The notes under the pieces are model-generated. The model saw only the letters and a program-made list of their open reading frames with translations. It was not told the DNA's origin and ran no database searches. A stretch of 21,343 nucleotides of DNA from NCBI GenBank assembly GCA_015501585.1, contig JADNRY010000932.1:1-21343 (forward strand), in the 5' to 3' direction. Both the position numbers and the translations under genes were made by a program. Positions 9,405-20,107 of the stretch are shown piece by piece. The stretch comes from Rhodocollybia butyracea (Eukaryota; Basidiomycota; Agaricomycetes; Agaricales; Omphalotaceae). Each line of letters begins with the position of its first letter. The stretch's first letter is position 1.

Positions 9405-11341
9405 ATGCCTCCTCTTCCCGATTTTGACTCTCCGATGTTATTGGGTGCTCTAGAAATTGGTGCTTTCATCAGCATTTTCATGTTCGGTACTGTAGTAATG
9501 CAGGCTCATATCTACTACCAAAACTGCGCCAACGATTCACGGTTTTTAGTTTATTTCGTGAGTTTGTACCACCTACGTTTTCTTTGACTAGCTAGATCTT
9601 GACTGTTGCCTAGATCACTTTGATCATGTCAGTTTCAATCATCATACTCACGTACAGTATAGCTTAGAACCGATGCAACTCGTCCAGATTGCTCGAACTA
9701 GGCCATGCACTTGCCACAGCTCACTCAGTTTGGTGGGCTACGATCACAATCGCCAACTTGAGTATCAAACCAGGCAACTCTTACGCTATTGCGGCATGTA
9801 CGCTATATTCCGCGGTTATCACGTTCCTCGTTAAGGTACGTGTGTTCTCATCTCGAAAAGATCGTTGCATTCGACCCTTGTTGTCCATACCCCTAGGTTT
9901 ACTATGTTAACCGCGTTCGCCAACTGAGTTCCAAGACTTGGTTGGCCGTCATAGGATGGTTTTTCGCCGGTATCGACTTTGGATCCTCATTGGCGGTTAG
10001 CTACGAAGCCTTCCGCGACGTCCCGCTAGAGCCCGACAACTTTGAGCTCCAGCGCAATTGGGGTTGGCTTATTACGACGAGCTTGGGTTTGAGCTCATTG
10101 GTTGATGTATTCATCGCAGCCATGATGGTCTATTTCCTGAAACAAGTTTCTATTCGAGCGTACTCTGGCCCTTCGTACCCCATGAAAAAGTACGCGAATA
10201 CGGCTCTAAACCGAGTTTGGGTGCTGACGTTGTTACTCTAGCTCCGCTGAGTTGCTGAACCGATTACTGCTCTGGACAATAGGTATGCTCTTCTCGTTCA
10301 AGTCGCATTGTCGTGCTACCTTCGTCTGACAAACGTCTTGTCCTAGAAACTGGTCTTCTAACTAGGTAAAACACCAACCACTCTATCCATGGTTTATCTG
10401 ACCTGTCCTTCAGCGTCGCATCTGTGGTTGCTCTCATATGTGTATGTGCACAGCTCATTGATGAAGGCGAAGCATCTGACTTTCTGTCTGAAGTTTCACG
10501 CTATGGAATTCAACTGTACGGTGACGTCCAACCAAGTCCAAAGTTACGCGCATTGACAAAATGCCTATTCTAGATGTATGGTTCGCTGTGTATCTTCCCT
10601 TGGCGAAATGTAAGAGGCGACTCATGATTTTTCTCTTCTCTTCCTCTAACACACAACTGTCAACAGTGTATTCCAATTCTCTTCTCGCCTCGTGAGTAGG
10701 CCAATCTTCGTTCACTTACTTCTCGAATGACCATATTGCGATGTCACCCCTTTAGATTGAACGCGAGGCCCGCTCGCCGAAAACGACTTGGGATTGTCCA
10801 AGTCCAACCTAGCCCTAGCGCAAGTTCGCTACGCTCCACCGCTCGCTCCCCAGTCGTCCCGAATCGCCGTCAACCATCGCAAGTTTCGAAGTAATACCTT
10901 TCCTCTTGCCTCACCGGTGTTGTAACGCTCAACGATATCACATAGTCTCCCCGAAGATCATGGAGCAATGGAAACTTGAGCTTCAGGCGATCGACCATCG
11001 CTACCTCGAGTAGCTCTACCTTAAAGCCTCAAGAGGTTTCCACTCAACCGCGAAGGTCCACTGTAGGCTCCCGGGCCAACTCTGAGACGAAGAAGGTTCG
11101 TCTGGATTCCGGGAATGTGTATCTCTCAGCTAAAGTGCTATCTCTTCAGGATAAGGTTTTTCTATCCCGCTTGGAAACGAAGGTCGACACCCAGACTTAC
11201 AACTATCCAAGGCAGAAAATCAACTCTGTGGTGGAGTTTAACGGAAAGCAGCGAAGCAGAGAGCAATATGCGTACGCAAATAGGCCGAGGTCATTTTCTC
11301 GACTTCACACTTCGGTGGTTCGGGAATCGGGGTGGATTTGA
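9405..11341 (+). CDS. DUF6534-like seven-helix membrane protein
   Basis: The chain starts MPPLPDFDSPMLLGALEIG and runs through helices typical of the basidiomycete DUF6534 group: GAFISIFMFGTVVMQAHIYY, LLELGHALATAHSVWW, WLAVIGWFFAGIDFG, TSLGLSSLVDVFIAAMMVYFL, LLNRLLLWTIETGLLTS and LYSNSLLASLNAR. Exons that join in frame: 9405-9557, 9614-9627, 9688-9835, 9897-10189, 10242-10282, 10347-10365, 10414-10520, 10574-10609, 10667-10691 and from 10756. Two are micro-exons (14 and 19 bases). The function of the family is unknown; a plasma- or internal-membrane location is inferred from the helices. The 3' end is uncertain. Without further splicing the frame stops at 10894 (324 residues). Using the good GTAATA donor at 10891 it stops at 10979. 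A weaker donor at 10883 opens a Ser/Arg-rich tail to 11341, a tail style usual in this family. Confidence 0.8.
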
Positions 11342-12732
11342 CATCAGAACGTGACAAATGTGAGGTATGGACAGTGGTCATTCTTTTGTATTTTACTATT
11401 TATTGTATCTATTTCGTTCGTATGCTTTCGTTCGTATACCCTTCCTCTGTAGCTTATCATGCTATCGCTCTTTTCCTACATACTGTATACATGGGTTATT
11501 TTGTTCAATACAAACCTCATTGTGAATTACCACCCCGACTGACGTTCGTTGACGATCTCAATCTCGGAAAAGGGACGGGGGAAGAGTATATCTGGTTGGA
11601 GGTAGACTTTGTAGAGTTGCATGTGTTCATCCAAAACTCATCCAAAACTCATGAATTTCCACTGCAAAGGGTATGAATTCCAGTATTCCAATACACCCGA
11701 AATCAACTGCCTCTCCTCTCTCTTCTCATATCGTTCTTCGATAAGTTAGGATGCAAATTTCCTCACACTGACGAGAAAATATCCACAGAGCACCCTCGCA
11801 TGCTCAAGAAGACTACCTCGGAACTCTTTCACAAAACCTTCAAACCTGCCTCAGTAAGAGGAGGCGACTGAAGGCTGGGAGCGTGGATATGAGCTCCGCC
11901 AGTTCGGCGTCAATTTTGCCGCAAAAATCTTTTATTTGTGGATGAAAAATAGAACCCAGAACCGGAAGTGGTTGATCCATACCGATCGAGCTGTACGGGC
12001 CGGGGATAGAGCTCCATGCTCCTCAGTTCCGTGCTGAGTCTTCTGGAACCGAGTCGTAAAAGGTTGTAAACCGGGAAAATTTATCACACTTCCCCAGAGA
12101 GGTTACCCCAGTCTTTCTCCGCTGCCAGATACTATCTTCTGCGGATATCGTTTTCGTCAACAGGGTTTGCGTACAAGGCTCGGAGGACAGTGATACATGT
12201 TAGTGGTACGCGTTAGAAGTCATTCGTTTGTAATTAGCCTTATAAGAAAGACAGTAAAGTGTCTCAAGTCGCAAGTTGCACTATCAGCTTGGTAACAACG
12301 TAGATTAATCAAGAAGTTGGAATAGAATCGTTTTAGCGTGAAAGAACATATTTTCCCCCAAACTCGAGATGCGGGTGGATGATTAGTGGAACTCGAGAGG
12401 TGTTCTTCTTCGGCTGATCGGAGAAAGTGGCCCGGTGGAGAGCACCGTCCAGTTCTACATCCGACTTACTTTTGACGAGGAACTACTGTAACTGCCTGTT
12501 TACCCCTGTCACCTGTAGATGATCCGAACAGGCTAATCATAGCGTGCTATGATAGACGCCCTTGGATCTTCTTTGTTCCTTCCAGTCAGCATTCAAGCTT
12601 CACCGTTACAAGGCCATGCGATCATGCGCCATAATATTACTGAAAATCTCCAATATCTCTGAATTTATTCGCGGAGGTCGCAGCATCCAGTTCAGGCTTT
12701 AATTTCCCATCTTGCCGTCATGTGTCCGAAGA
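11342..12732. other. Intergenic region, no recognisable gene
   Basis: The first part (to about 11700) is T-rich and looks like a 3' untranslated region, with two small tandem duplications (TTCGTTCGTAT near 11407-11432 and TCATCCAAAAC at 11627-11648). An open frame runs to 11676 but is low-complexity and lacks a start. From 11700 to 12730 I see no coding pattern. This stretch must include the promoter of the MFS transporter that follows. Confidence 0.45.
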
Positions 12733-12739
12733 TATATAA
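12733..12739 (+). promoter_or_regulatory. Candidate TATA box of MFS transporter copy A
   Basis: TATATAA lies 77 bases before the start ATG of copy A. The block around it (TTTCCCAT-CTT-CCGTCATGTG-TCGAAG) is also found before copy B at about 17187-17216, so part of the promoter was duplicated with the gene. In copy B the matching place reads GTATACAAGG. Confidence 0.4.
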
Positions 12740-12815
12740 CTTATAAGTGCAAGGAACGGACTGCACGATCGAGGTCCAGCTCTTTCTTTTCATCCTCTCA
12801 ATTTGAGCAGGCATC

Positions 12816-15085
12816 ATGTCGACCGAACACATGCACCCGTTCCCCGCAGACGAAAAGAAGACAGAGTCCATTGAAAATGGCGAGTGCTTGTTTAAATGCT
12901 ACTTTGCTTGAGCTGCGACTCACTTTAGAACTGCAGTCAAAGCTCCAATACTCAAACTGGACAAGTACGGGGTTCCGTTGACTCCTCAGCCTACAGATGA
13001 TCCAGAGGACCCTTGTAAGTTGTTGTAACCTCAGTATCCAACAACCACATGATCGTTCAAACAAACAGTGAATTGGTCTGGTCTATACCGAGTATAGCTC
13101 ATAATTTGTAGATATCGATTTGTTGTTCAACTGTTATTCTTAGGTATTCCTGCTGTTCCAAGTCAGCTTCCTGGCTTTTCTGGGAACGTATAACACGGCT
13201 ATCATAAATCCAGCATATAGCGAACTTTCGGCTCGTTTTGGTATATCAACTATCACCGCTTCTTATCAAACGTCAGTTTCACTGAATCACAACTCGTTAT
13301 AATCTATCATCTCTGAAATTACTCTGGCAGAACGGTTGTCATTGCGGTGAATGGAATCTGTCCGTTCATTTTCATCCCGTTTGCGAATGCCTATGGTCGA
13401 AGACCTGTCTACCTTGTGACAACCTTGATTGGCGCTCTTTCCGCTTTGGGTTGCGCCTATGCACATAACTTTGGTCAACTCGTCGGGCTTCGCGTACTTA
13501 ATGGTATATTCCCCGTGGCGTACGTACATCCCATGCCATCTCTAAAGTGATCGGTGCTTATCGGTTCTCGATACAGAATCGCTTTAGGAGTGGGGACGGT
13601 ACGTAGTCTTTGCACTCCCGTTCAAACATATTTCCTAACGAGTTGAGATAGGTAAACGATTTGTTCTGCCTTCATGAACGTGGACGGGCGTTAGGGCTGT
13701 ACACTGTCATGACAAGTAAGTACAGGCTAGGCCAAGTCCTCTACCCTTACTGACTTGAGAATAAAGCCACCGGTGCGCATTTCGCCCCGATACCTGGGGG
13801 CCTCATTGGTCAATTTCTTGGCTGGCAATGGATCTTTAAGTTTGCTGCTATAACGAACAGTGTCTGCTTAATCTTCATATTCTTCTTTCTTCCTGAGACC
13901 CTCTATGTCCGGGATCTCCCTATGCCTTCGGCCTCGATGTCGAACTCGAGCCAAAGTTCTTTCCAGAGATATCTGGCTAGAATGGGTTTTGGTAAACGTT
14001 TTCCTGGGCGAAAGCTGCGGCTTCGGGATTTCTTTTTGCCATATATGAAGATATTGCGTTATGTATGTGTTATTGTGTTCATTCAACTACGTTCTCAACA
14101 GGGTTTTAGCCTACTGTGGTCTTTCCAGCCATCTATTTTGGAACGCAGGTAAGTAAGAGGCGAATACGTAGGAACACAACTGACACCCTCTACCTGCTTC
14201 AGTATGGCTTAGGGAGTACACTACCAGCTGTAACGGTATCCCATATCTTCGCTCAAGAATTCGGTTGGTGTCACCACTTTATTTCCTTTAACATATATTT
14301 AACGAGGTCTGTAGGCTGGGATACACTCCAGATCGGTGCAGCCTATGGTACTGCCCTCTTGATTGGAGCTTTTCTTGGCGAAACCGCCGGTGGCTGGGTC
14401 GTTGATGCTATTATGGTAAGCGATTCTTGAGCTTTGCCATCAAACACTCTTATATTCCTTGAAACGATGCGTATTAGAATCGAGCACGTCAGCGAGGAGG
14501 ACCCTCAGCGCCTTATGAGATCCGACTGAAAGCTGTCTGGACAGGAGAGATCATCATACCGGTGCGTAAAACATTATTAGGCTGTCACCAATAAATAAGG
14601 GAGAACTTTCCAATTCCAGGTAGGACTCTTGTGGTATGGGTTTTCGCTTCAATTCGGCGCACCTTGGATTGTGCCCATCATAGGAATGGGTGTGGCATGC
14701 TTTGGTGTTCAATGCATCACTACCGTAATGTCAGTTGAATCCTATGATACTCTTGAAATCTGTACATACTAACGAATGCCTATTAGGTACACATATAGTG
14801 CGGATTGCCATTCAAGCAATGTGGCTGAAGTCGCTCAAGTGTTCAATTTCATACGGTACGTCTACCTACCTAATATGGCTGCATAATTTGACTTTTGGAT
14901 ATCTACGCAGCCAAGTGATCGGTATGACATTCGCATTCTATACGATTGTTCTAGCGGAAGCGATGAAAGGGTATCATTGGCTCTTCATATTTTTTGCTGG
15001 TGTGGGTAGCGTCCTGGCCTTCATTCCTATCCTGGTATTGATGTGGAAAGGAGAAGCTATTCGAGCTTGGGAAAATCAGGACTGA
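12816..15085 (+). CDS. MFS transporter, drug/polyamine H+ antiporter type, copy A (intact)
   Basis: Fifteen exons (12816-12879, 12937-13014, 13069-13091, 13144-13271, 13331-13519, 13577-13598, 13652-13715, 13767-14062, 14110-14148, 14203-14263, 14315-14415, 14478-14561, 14620-14729, 14787-14855, 14911-15085) join in frame to 500 residues, a normal size for a 12-helix major facilitator. Landmarks are DDPEDPLNW before helix 1, NAYGRRP (117-123, motif A), HERGRALGLYTVM, GAHFAPIPGGLIGQFLGWQW, FFLPETLYVRDLPM leading to the central loop, and LFIFFAGVGSVLAFIPILVL in the last helix. These are typical of fungal DHA1-type plasma-membrane exporters of drugs, toxins or polyamines; the substrate is not known. 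The first intron is GC-AG. This is the only intact member of the local family of three. Confidence 0.92.
12880..12936 (+). other. GC-AG first intron of MFS copy A
   Basis: The donor reads GCGAGT and the acceptor CTGCAG. Splicing joins SIEN to VKAPILKLDKYGVPL in frame. Reading through meets a stop within 15 codons of the donor. The paralogous copy B has GCGGGT at the same place, so the GC donor predates the duplication. Confidence 0.75.
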
Positions 15086-15704
15086 AAAATAATATTTGTG
15101 AACGTTACTGCTACATCTGCGAAAAAAACGATACCAAATGCTTGCATAATCATTTGTTTTTAAGTAACGTGTGTGTACCTCCTCCATAGTCCTGCGACCC
15201 TCCGGTTCTCGGCGTATCCTGTTTCCTCCATCCCAATATCCTCTAACTTCAAACGTTCCTCTGACCCTACACGACTGCTTACATCTCTCTCTACAGTCGT
15301 TCCTCGAAAGTCTTGCCGAGTTCTGGCATGGTTACTATACCGATCTGAATCATATGCTCGTCGGCACGTTCGTTTTGACCTGCTTTTGTTTTTTGCATCT
15401 TGGGCCAGTTTAGTGGCCCTCGTAAGGCTGAATACGGTCTTTCTGAATTGAGGGCCTTCGTGAAATCGAATTAAAACATTGCCTATATTTTCCCGACCAC
15501 AAGTGGGCTGTGTTTGAATGGTTATTATTGTACTTGACTCGCGTGGCCAAAAGATATTTCCTAATCCAGGACTACTTTTGGGACACAATAAATCCTATAC
15601 ATTAGCTTTGACCGAACCAAGCGAGACATTGGGCTATAAAGGTGCGCACTGAATCTATCGTACCCTCAAACCACTCACAGCCAAATCTTACTCGCCTCGC
15701 ACTG
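15086..15704. other. Region between MFS copy A and the Ser/Pro-rich gene
   Basis: It holds the 3' untranslated region of copy A and the promoter of the next gene. Overlapping open frames occur on both strands (a 142-codon frame on the - strand at 15160-15588 and shorter + strand frames at 15171-15451), but none has a recognisable motif, and none is supported by splice signals. The + strand of 15180-15310 is pyrimidine-rich. Confidence 0.4.
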
Positions 15705-16543
15705 ATGTCTCTGGAACGATATGCCTTTACTTCGGATGGCCAGAGAATTATCATCCCTGAGAAAGATTTCCAGCAAATGTTCGGGGACCACACCGCTTGG
15801 ACATCTCGTCCACCTCTGCGCACCGAATACCAGTTCTACCCCGTATCAAGTCCGATCCCTGAGGATTCTTCAGCCGAGCTCATCCCCAATATAACCTATG
15901 TGGACAGGAACACCAAGGAAATCATGCACTGCGAAGTGTACCCAATAATAGGCCCACCAGCCTATCCCCGCGGTGCGGTTTCTAATCCCTCTTCGGCCCT
16001 ACGATCTACGCGCCATGGGACACCAAGCAGTCATTTCTCTCCCATGTCTACATATTCACCTTCAAGTTCCGCAGGCCGCGGGTCTCCAATGCCCGACACT
16101 CTCCGGGGTAGTAATATCTCTTCTTCTCCATATCTCTCGTCCCCGTCACCCGGACCGTCGAGTGAAGACCGCCATTCTACGCACATGCATGGTACTGGTG
16201 ATCATCCTTCTCCGGCATTTCCTGGTTCTCCAAGAGATAGCATAGCATCTGGGAGTAGAAGCCCTGCAAGACGACATGCTACTCCCGTACCGCTATCCAG
16301 GGAGTCCCGTAGAAGCTTTTCAGTACTCTATGAATTGGGTTTGCAGAGGCCTGAGGTTGATGGTAGTTCTTATTCTACTCAATCTCCCAGCGACTTTCCT
16401 GCGGAGCAAGTCGGAAGCCCATCCTTTGCTCCAGTAAGCCTAGAACTTCGAGGAGGGCTAGTAATGCTAGTTCGCGTTCGCGACATGCTACCCCAACTTT
16501 TGACATGTCTTCTCCTGCTCCTTCCCCGAGAAGTTCTCAATAA
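15705..16543 (+). CDS. Ser/Pro/Arg-rich protein of unknown function (probable frameshift near the 3' end)
   Basis: The start ATG at 15705 opens MSLERYAFTSDGQRIIIPEK. The first 90 residues look structured (PLRTEYQFYPV, ELIPNITYVDRNTKEIMHCE). The remainder is a disordered Ser/Pro/Arg/His-rich tail with repeated SP, TP and RRHATP motifs, which could be kinase sites. No introns are needed. After about 16430 the uninterrupted frame changes to a Leu/Val-rich composition and stops at 16547. The neighbouring frame instead continues the Ser/Pro/Arg style (PRTSRRASNASSRSRHATP, SSPAPSPRSSQ) to TAA at 16541-16543. One missing base near 16425-16432 (TTT where TTTT is expected) would restore it. An AATAAA poly(A)-type signal overlaps that stop. 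I do not recognise the family; it may be a basidiomycete-specific regulator or scaffold. Confidence 0.6.
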
Positions 16544-16547
16544 ATGA

Positions 16548-17180
16548 TTTCGGGATACCCTTCAAGGAATTACGATGGGTTGATGTCCTCATGATATATT
16601 AACGATTATGCCTCGATTATGCCTTAATTACGCTTCATGCCAATTATGCCAATAAACCTTCTCGACGATCTAAACCTTGACCTTCATATGAAATAAATTC
16701 CTTTTGAGAATGCATTGCCGCACCATGGGAACTTCGGCTGCCCCGGTGTTCAGGTTAACTTCCTTCTTTCCTTCCTTCCAATGAAGACTTCAGATGACGT
16801 CCAACATACAAAAATGCCCATACAATATCCTTACCGTGACGTTCTAGTGACACCATCATCCTACATTCAAAGAAATCATCAGTGTTCGCAAAAGGAAAGA
16901 GGGAAAGACGTAACTGATCAACCAAGTGAAGCATCCCACCATCCCATTCTGTGCCACGAAGGTGGTCTTCGTCTTAGCGGTACTAAATACCAGTCGATCA
17001 AAATCGACATGGACCAAATTCACTATTTAGGAACCGATCACCAGGTCCGTAGTCCACTTAGGAAGTGTTAAAAAGCATTTTGGACCTTTTGGTTCCAAGG
17101 TCTACTAGCGCTCAAGGAAAATATGGATTCACGTAAGGAGTTATGAATGCTCCAACTGTAACATGTGCCTTATCCAAGGC
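16548..17180. other. Intergenic region before MFS copy B
   Basis: It starts with AT-rich DNA carrying a short tandem repeat (CGATTATGCCT twice at 16603-16624) and further AATAAA-type signals (about 16650 and 16692). An open frame at 16715-17071 lacks a good start and has no recognisable motif. From about 17187 onward the sequence resembles the promoter of MFS copy A. Confidence 0.45.
16603..16624. repeat. Two-unit tandem repeat, 11 bp
   Basis: CGATTATGCCT occurs twice in a row, followed by a diverged third unit (TAATTACGCTT) and a partial fourth (AATTATGCC). It lies just after the Ser/Pro-rich gene, in its likely 3' untranslated region. Confidence 0.6.
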
Positions 17181-17307
17181 CTTTATTTCCCATACTTTCC
17201 GTCATGTGCTCGAAGCAGCTCAGAGGTATACAAGGAACAGGGCCACAAGCTTCACGAGCTGTTCCTTTTCTTCCTGTTTTATCGCACCTTCGATTTGAAC
17301 CATCATC

Positions 17308-19568
17308 ATGTCGACCGACTACAAGGACTCGCTCGCTGCGGATGAAAAAAGAGTCGAGTCTGTTGAAAATGGCGGGTGCTAGTTCCACTACTTGAATTGC
17401 TACTCATCATGATGAGAATTGCAGCTAAAGCTCCAGTACTTAAATTGGACAAGTACGGAGTTCCGCTGACTCCTCAGCCTACCGATGATCCAGAGGACCC
17501 TTGTAAGCTCTTGTACTTGTAACACCCGATAAAGACTACATGGCCTTTTAAACGAACAGTGAATTGGTCTGGGCTATACCGCGTATAACTATATTCTTCG
17601 GGATATCGATCCAGTATTCAACTTTTACTCATAGGTGTTCCTGCTGTTGCAAGTCAGCGTCCTAGCTTCTCTCGGGACATATAACACGGCTATCATTAAT
17701 CCAGCATATAACGAACTATCGGCTCAATTTGGTGTATCGGTCATTACCGCCTCCTACCAAACGTCAGTACCACTGAATCACAACTGCTAATATCCCTGAA
17801 ATTAATCTGGCAGAACGGTCGTTATTGCGTTGAACGGTATCTGCCCTTTCATATACATCCCCTTCGCAAATACCTATGGTCGAAGACCTGTCTACCTTGT
17901 GACAACCTTGATTGGCTCCTTTCCGCTTTGGGATGTGCATATGCACATAACTTTGGTCAACTCGTCGGCCTTCGCGTACTTAATGGTTTTTTCCCCGTGG
18001 CGTATGTATTTTCCGCCTCCCTTAAAGCGTGTGGTGTTTATGGCTCGTTACAGAGTTGCTTTAGGAGTGGGAACAGTGCGTAGAGGCTTTACACTTTATT
18101 CCAAGAATATTTTTCAGCGAGCTGAAATAGGTAAATGATCTATTCTGCCTGCATGAACGTGGGCGAGCGTTGGGAGTGTATACTGTTATGGCAAGTAAGT
18201 GCGAACGTGGGAGGTCCCCTACTTTTACTGACTTGAAGATAAAGCCACTGGTGCGCATTTCGCCCCGATACCTGGAGGCCTCATTGGTCAATTTCTTGGC
18301 TGGCAATGGATCTTTAAGTTTGCTGCTATAACGAACGGCTTCTGCTTGGTCTTCATATTTTTCTTCTTTCCTGAGACCCTTTATGTCCGGGACCTCCCTA
18401 TGCCTTCAGCCTCGATGTCAAACTCGAGCCAAAGTTCTTTCCAGAGATATCTGGCTAGAATGGTTTTGGCAAACGTTTTCCCGGGCGAAAGCTACGGCTT
18501 GGAGATTTCTTTTTGCCATATATGAGGATATTACGCTATGTACGTGTTAACCTTGTCTTCACTCGGATAAACTCTCAAAAGAGTCTCAGCCCAGTGTGGT
18601 CTTTCCAGCCATCTATTTTGGAACCCAGGTAAGTAAGAGGTAGATACGTAGGAACATGACTCACTCTTTTCTTTTTTCAGTATGGCTTAGGAAGTACACT
18701 ACCTGCTGTAACAGTATCCCACATCTTTGCACAAGAATTTGGTTATTCCTACTACTTGACACTCCCTCGAGGAATGGCTAACGAGGTCCGTAGGTTGGGA
18801 CACACTTCAGATTGGTTTGGCTTACGGTACTGCTCTCCTGATTGGAGCTTTCCTTGGTGAAACCGCCGTGGCTGGGTTGTTGATTCTCTTTATGTAAGTG
18901 ATTCTCGATGCCTGCCACCAGACACTCATATCTTTCCTTGTGTATTAGAATCGAGCGCGTAGGCGAGCAGGACCTTCGGCGCCTTATGAGATCCGTCTGA
19001 AGGCTATCTGGACAGGAGAGATCATTGTACCGGTGCGTGAACCATTAGGTTATGTCTCGTTGCAGATAGATAAATGCTTCCATTTCTAGGTAGGACTCTT
19101 GTGGTATGGGTTTTCCATCCAATTCGGTGCACCTTGATTGTGCCCATTCTAGGAATGGGTGTGGCCTGCTTCGGTGTTCAATGTATTACCACTGTTATGT
19201 CGGTTGAAATCCAACTGTACCCTTCAATCTTCATGTACTCACGGATCCCCATTAGGTACACATATAGTGCGGATTGCCATTCAAACAACATGGCTGAAGT
19301 CGCTCAAGTGTTCAATCTTATACGTACGTCTAAATGTGTTCAATATGGTTGCGCAAAAGTTTGACCCTTGGATATCTACGCAGCCAAGAAATTGGCATAC
19401 ATTTGCATTCTATGCGATTGTTTAGCGGAAGCGATGGGAGGGTATCATTGGCTCTTCATATTTTTTGCTGGTGCGGGTAGCGTCCTGGCCTTCATCCCTA
19501 TATTGGTATTAATGTGGAAAGGAGAAGCTATTCGAGCTTGGGAAAAAAGACAGGACTCTAAGATCTGA
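17308..19568 (+). pseudogene. MFS transporter, drug/polyamine type, copy B (multiple single-base deletions)
   Basis: It has the same exon plan as copy A, including the start MSTDYKDS, the GC-type first donor (GCGGGT), the promoter block and the final exon ending ...GEAIRAWEK. Relative to copy A, one base is missing near 17917, 18463, 18868, 18894, 19135, 19324, 19397 and 19421. Most are one G lost from GG or GGG. Each breaks the frame or shortens an exon, so no full-length product is possible as written. Elsewhere, differences from copy A fall largely at third codon positions, which suggests that the gene was under selection until recently. Either it is a young pseudogene or the deletions are homopolymer errors in the assembly. 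Confidence 0.8.
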
Positions 19569-19944
19569 GAAAGGACGCTTGTAAACGTTATTACTGTTGC
19601 ATATTCCAAATATACGATACGAAAGGCTTGCATAAGAACAACGATGAGACAACTAAAATCCGCTCGAATAAGACGCTAGTAGCGCCTTGACTTTGTTCAC
19701 GAGCAAAAGACACTCAAGGCACTTACAACCTGGTTATCATTGGAGCATTTAATGACTATCGGGGAAATGGATGTATCAGTTTTTCTGCCTCCTACCAGAC
19801 ATCAGTACCATTCAGTTACCTGTATCCTTAAAGATTAGTAGTTTGGTAGAATGTTATTACCTTGAATGGAATCTGACCGTTCATTTTCATCTCCTTTGCG
19901 ACTTGTCTAACTTGTTACAACTTTGATTGGCTCTCTTTCCGCTT

Positions 19945-19961
19945 CATCTGCAAAACCTGGG
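19945..19961 (+). repeat. Left terminal inverted repeat of the MITE-like element
   Basis: The 17 bases are an exact inverted match to 20108-20124. The next base inward no longer matches, so the repeat ends there. Confidence 0.85.
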
Positions 19962-20107
19962 ACGAGCTTTGGCTGCCCTGGAGCACTCTGGAGCGCTCCA
20001 AAGCTGCCAAAGCAACCCAGAGCAGCTCAGAGTGCTCTACAGCGAGTACCCTTGCTCTGAGATGCTTTGGACCGAATAGCAACTGAATAGAACTGCTTTC
20101 ATCAAAA

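Noticed and set aside
15160..15588. Open frame of 142 codons on the - strand between MFS copy A and the Ser/Pro-rich gene
   Set aside because: It is rich in Arg, Glu and Thr without a known motif, and overlaps equally unsupported frames on the + strand.
16715..17071. Open frame of 118 codons on the + strand
   Set aside because: The frame opens at a TTG, the first ATG is far inside, and no motif or neighbouring exon supports it.
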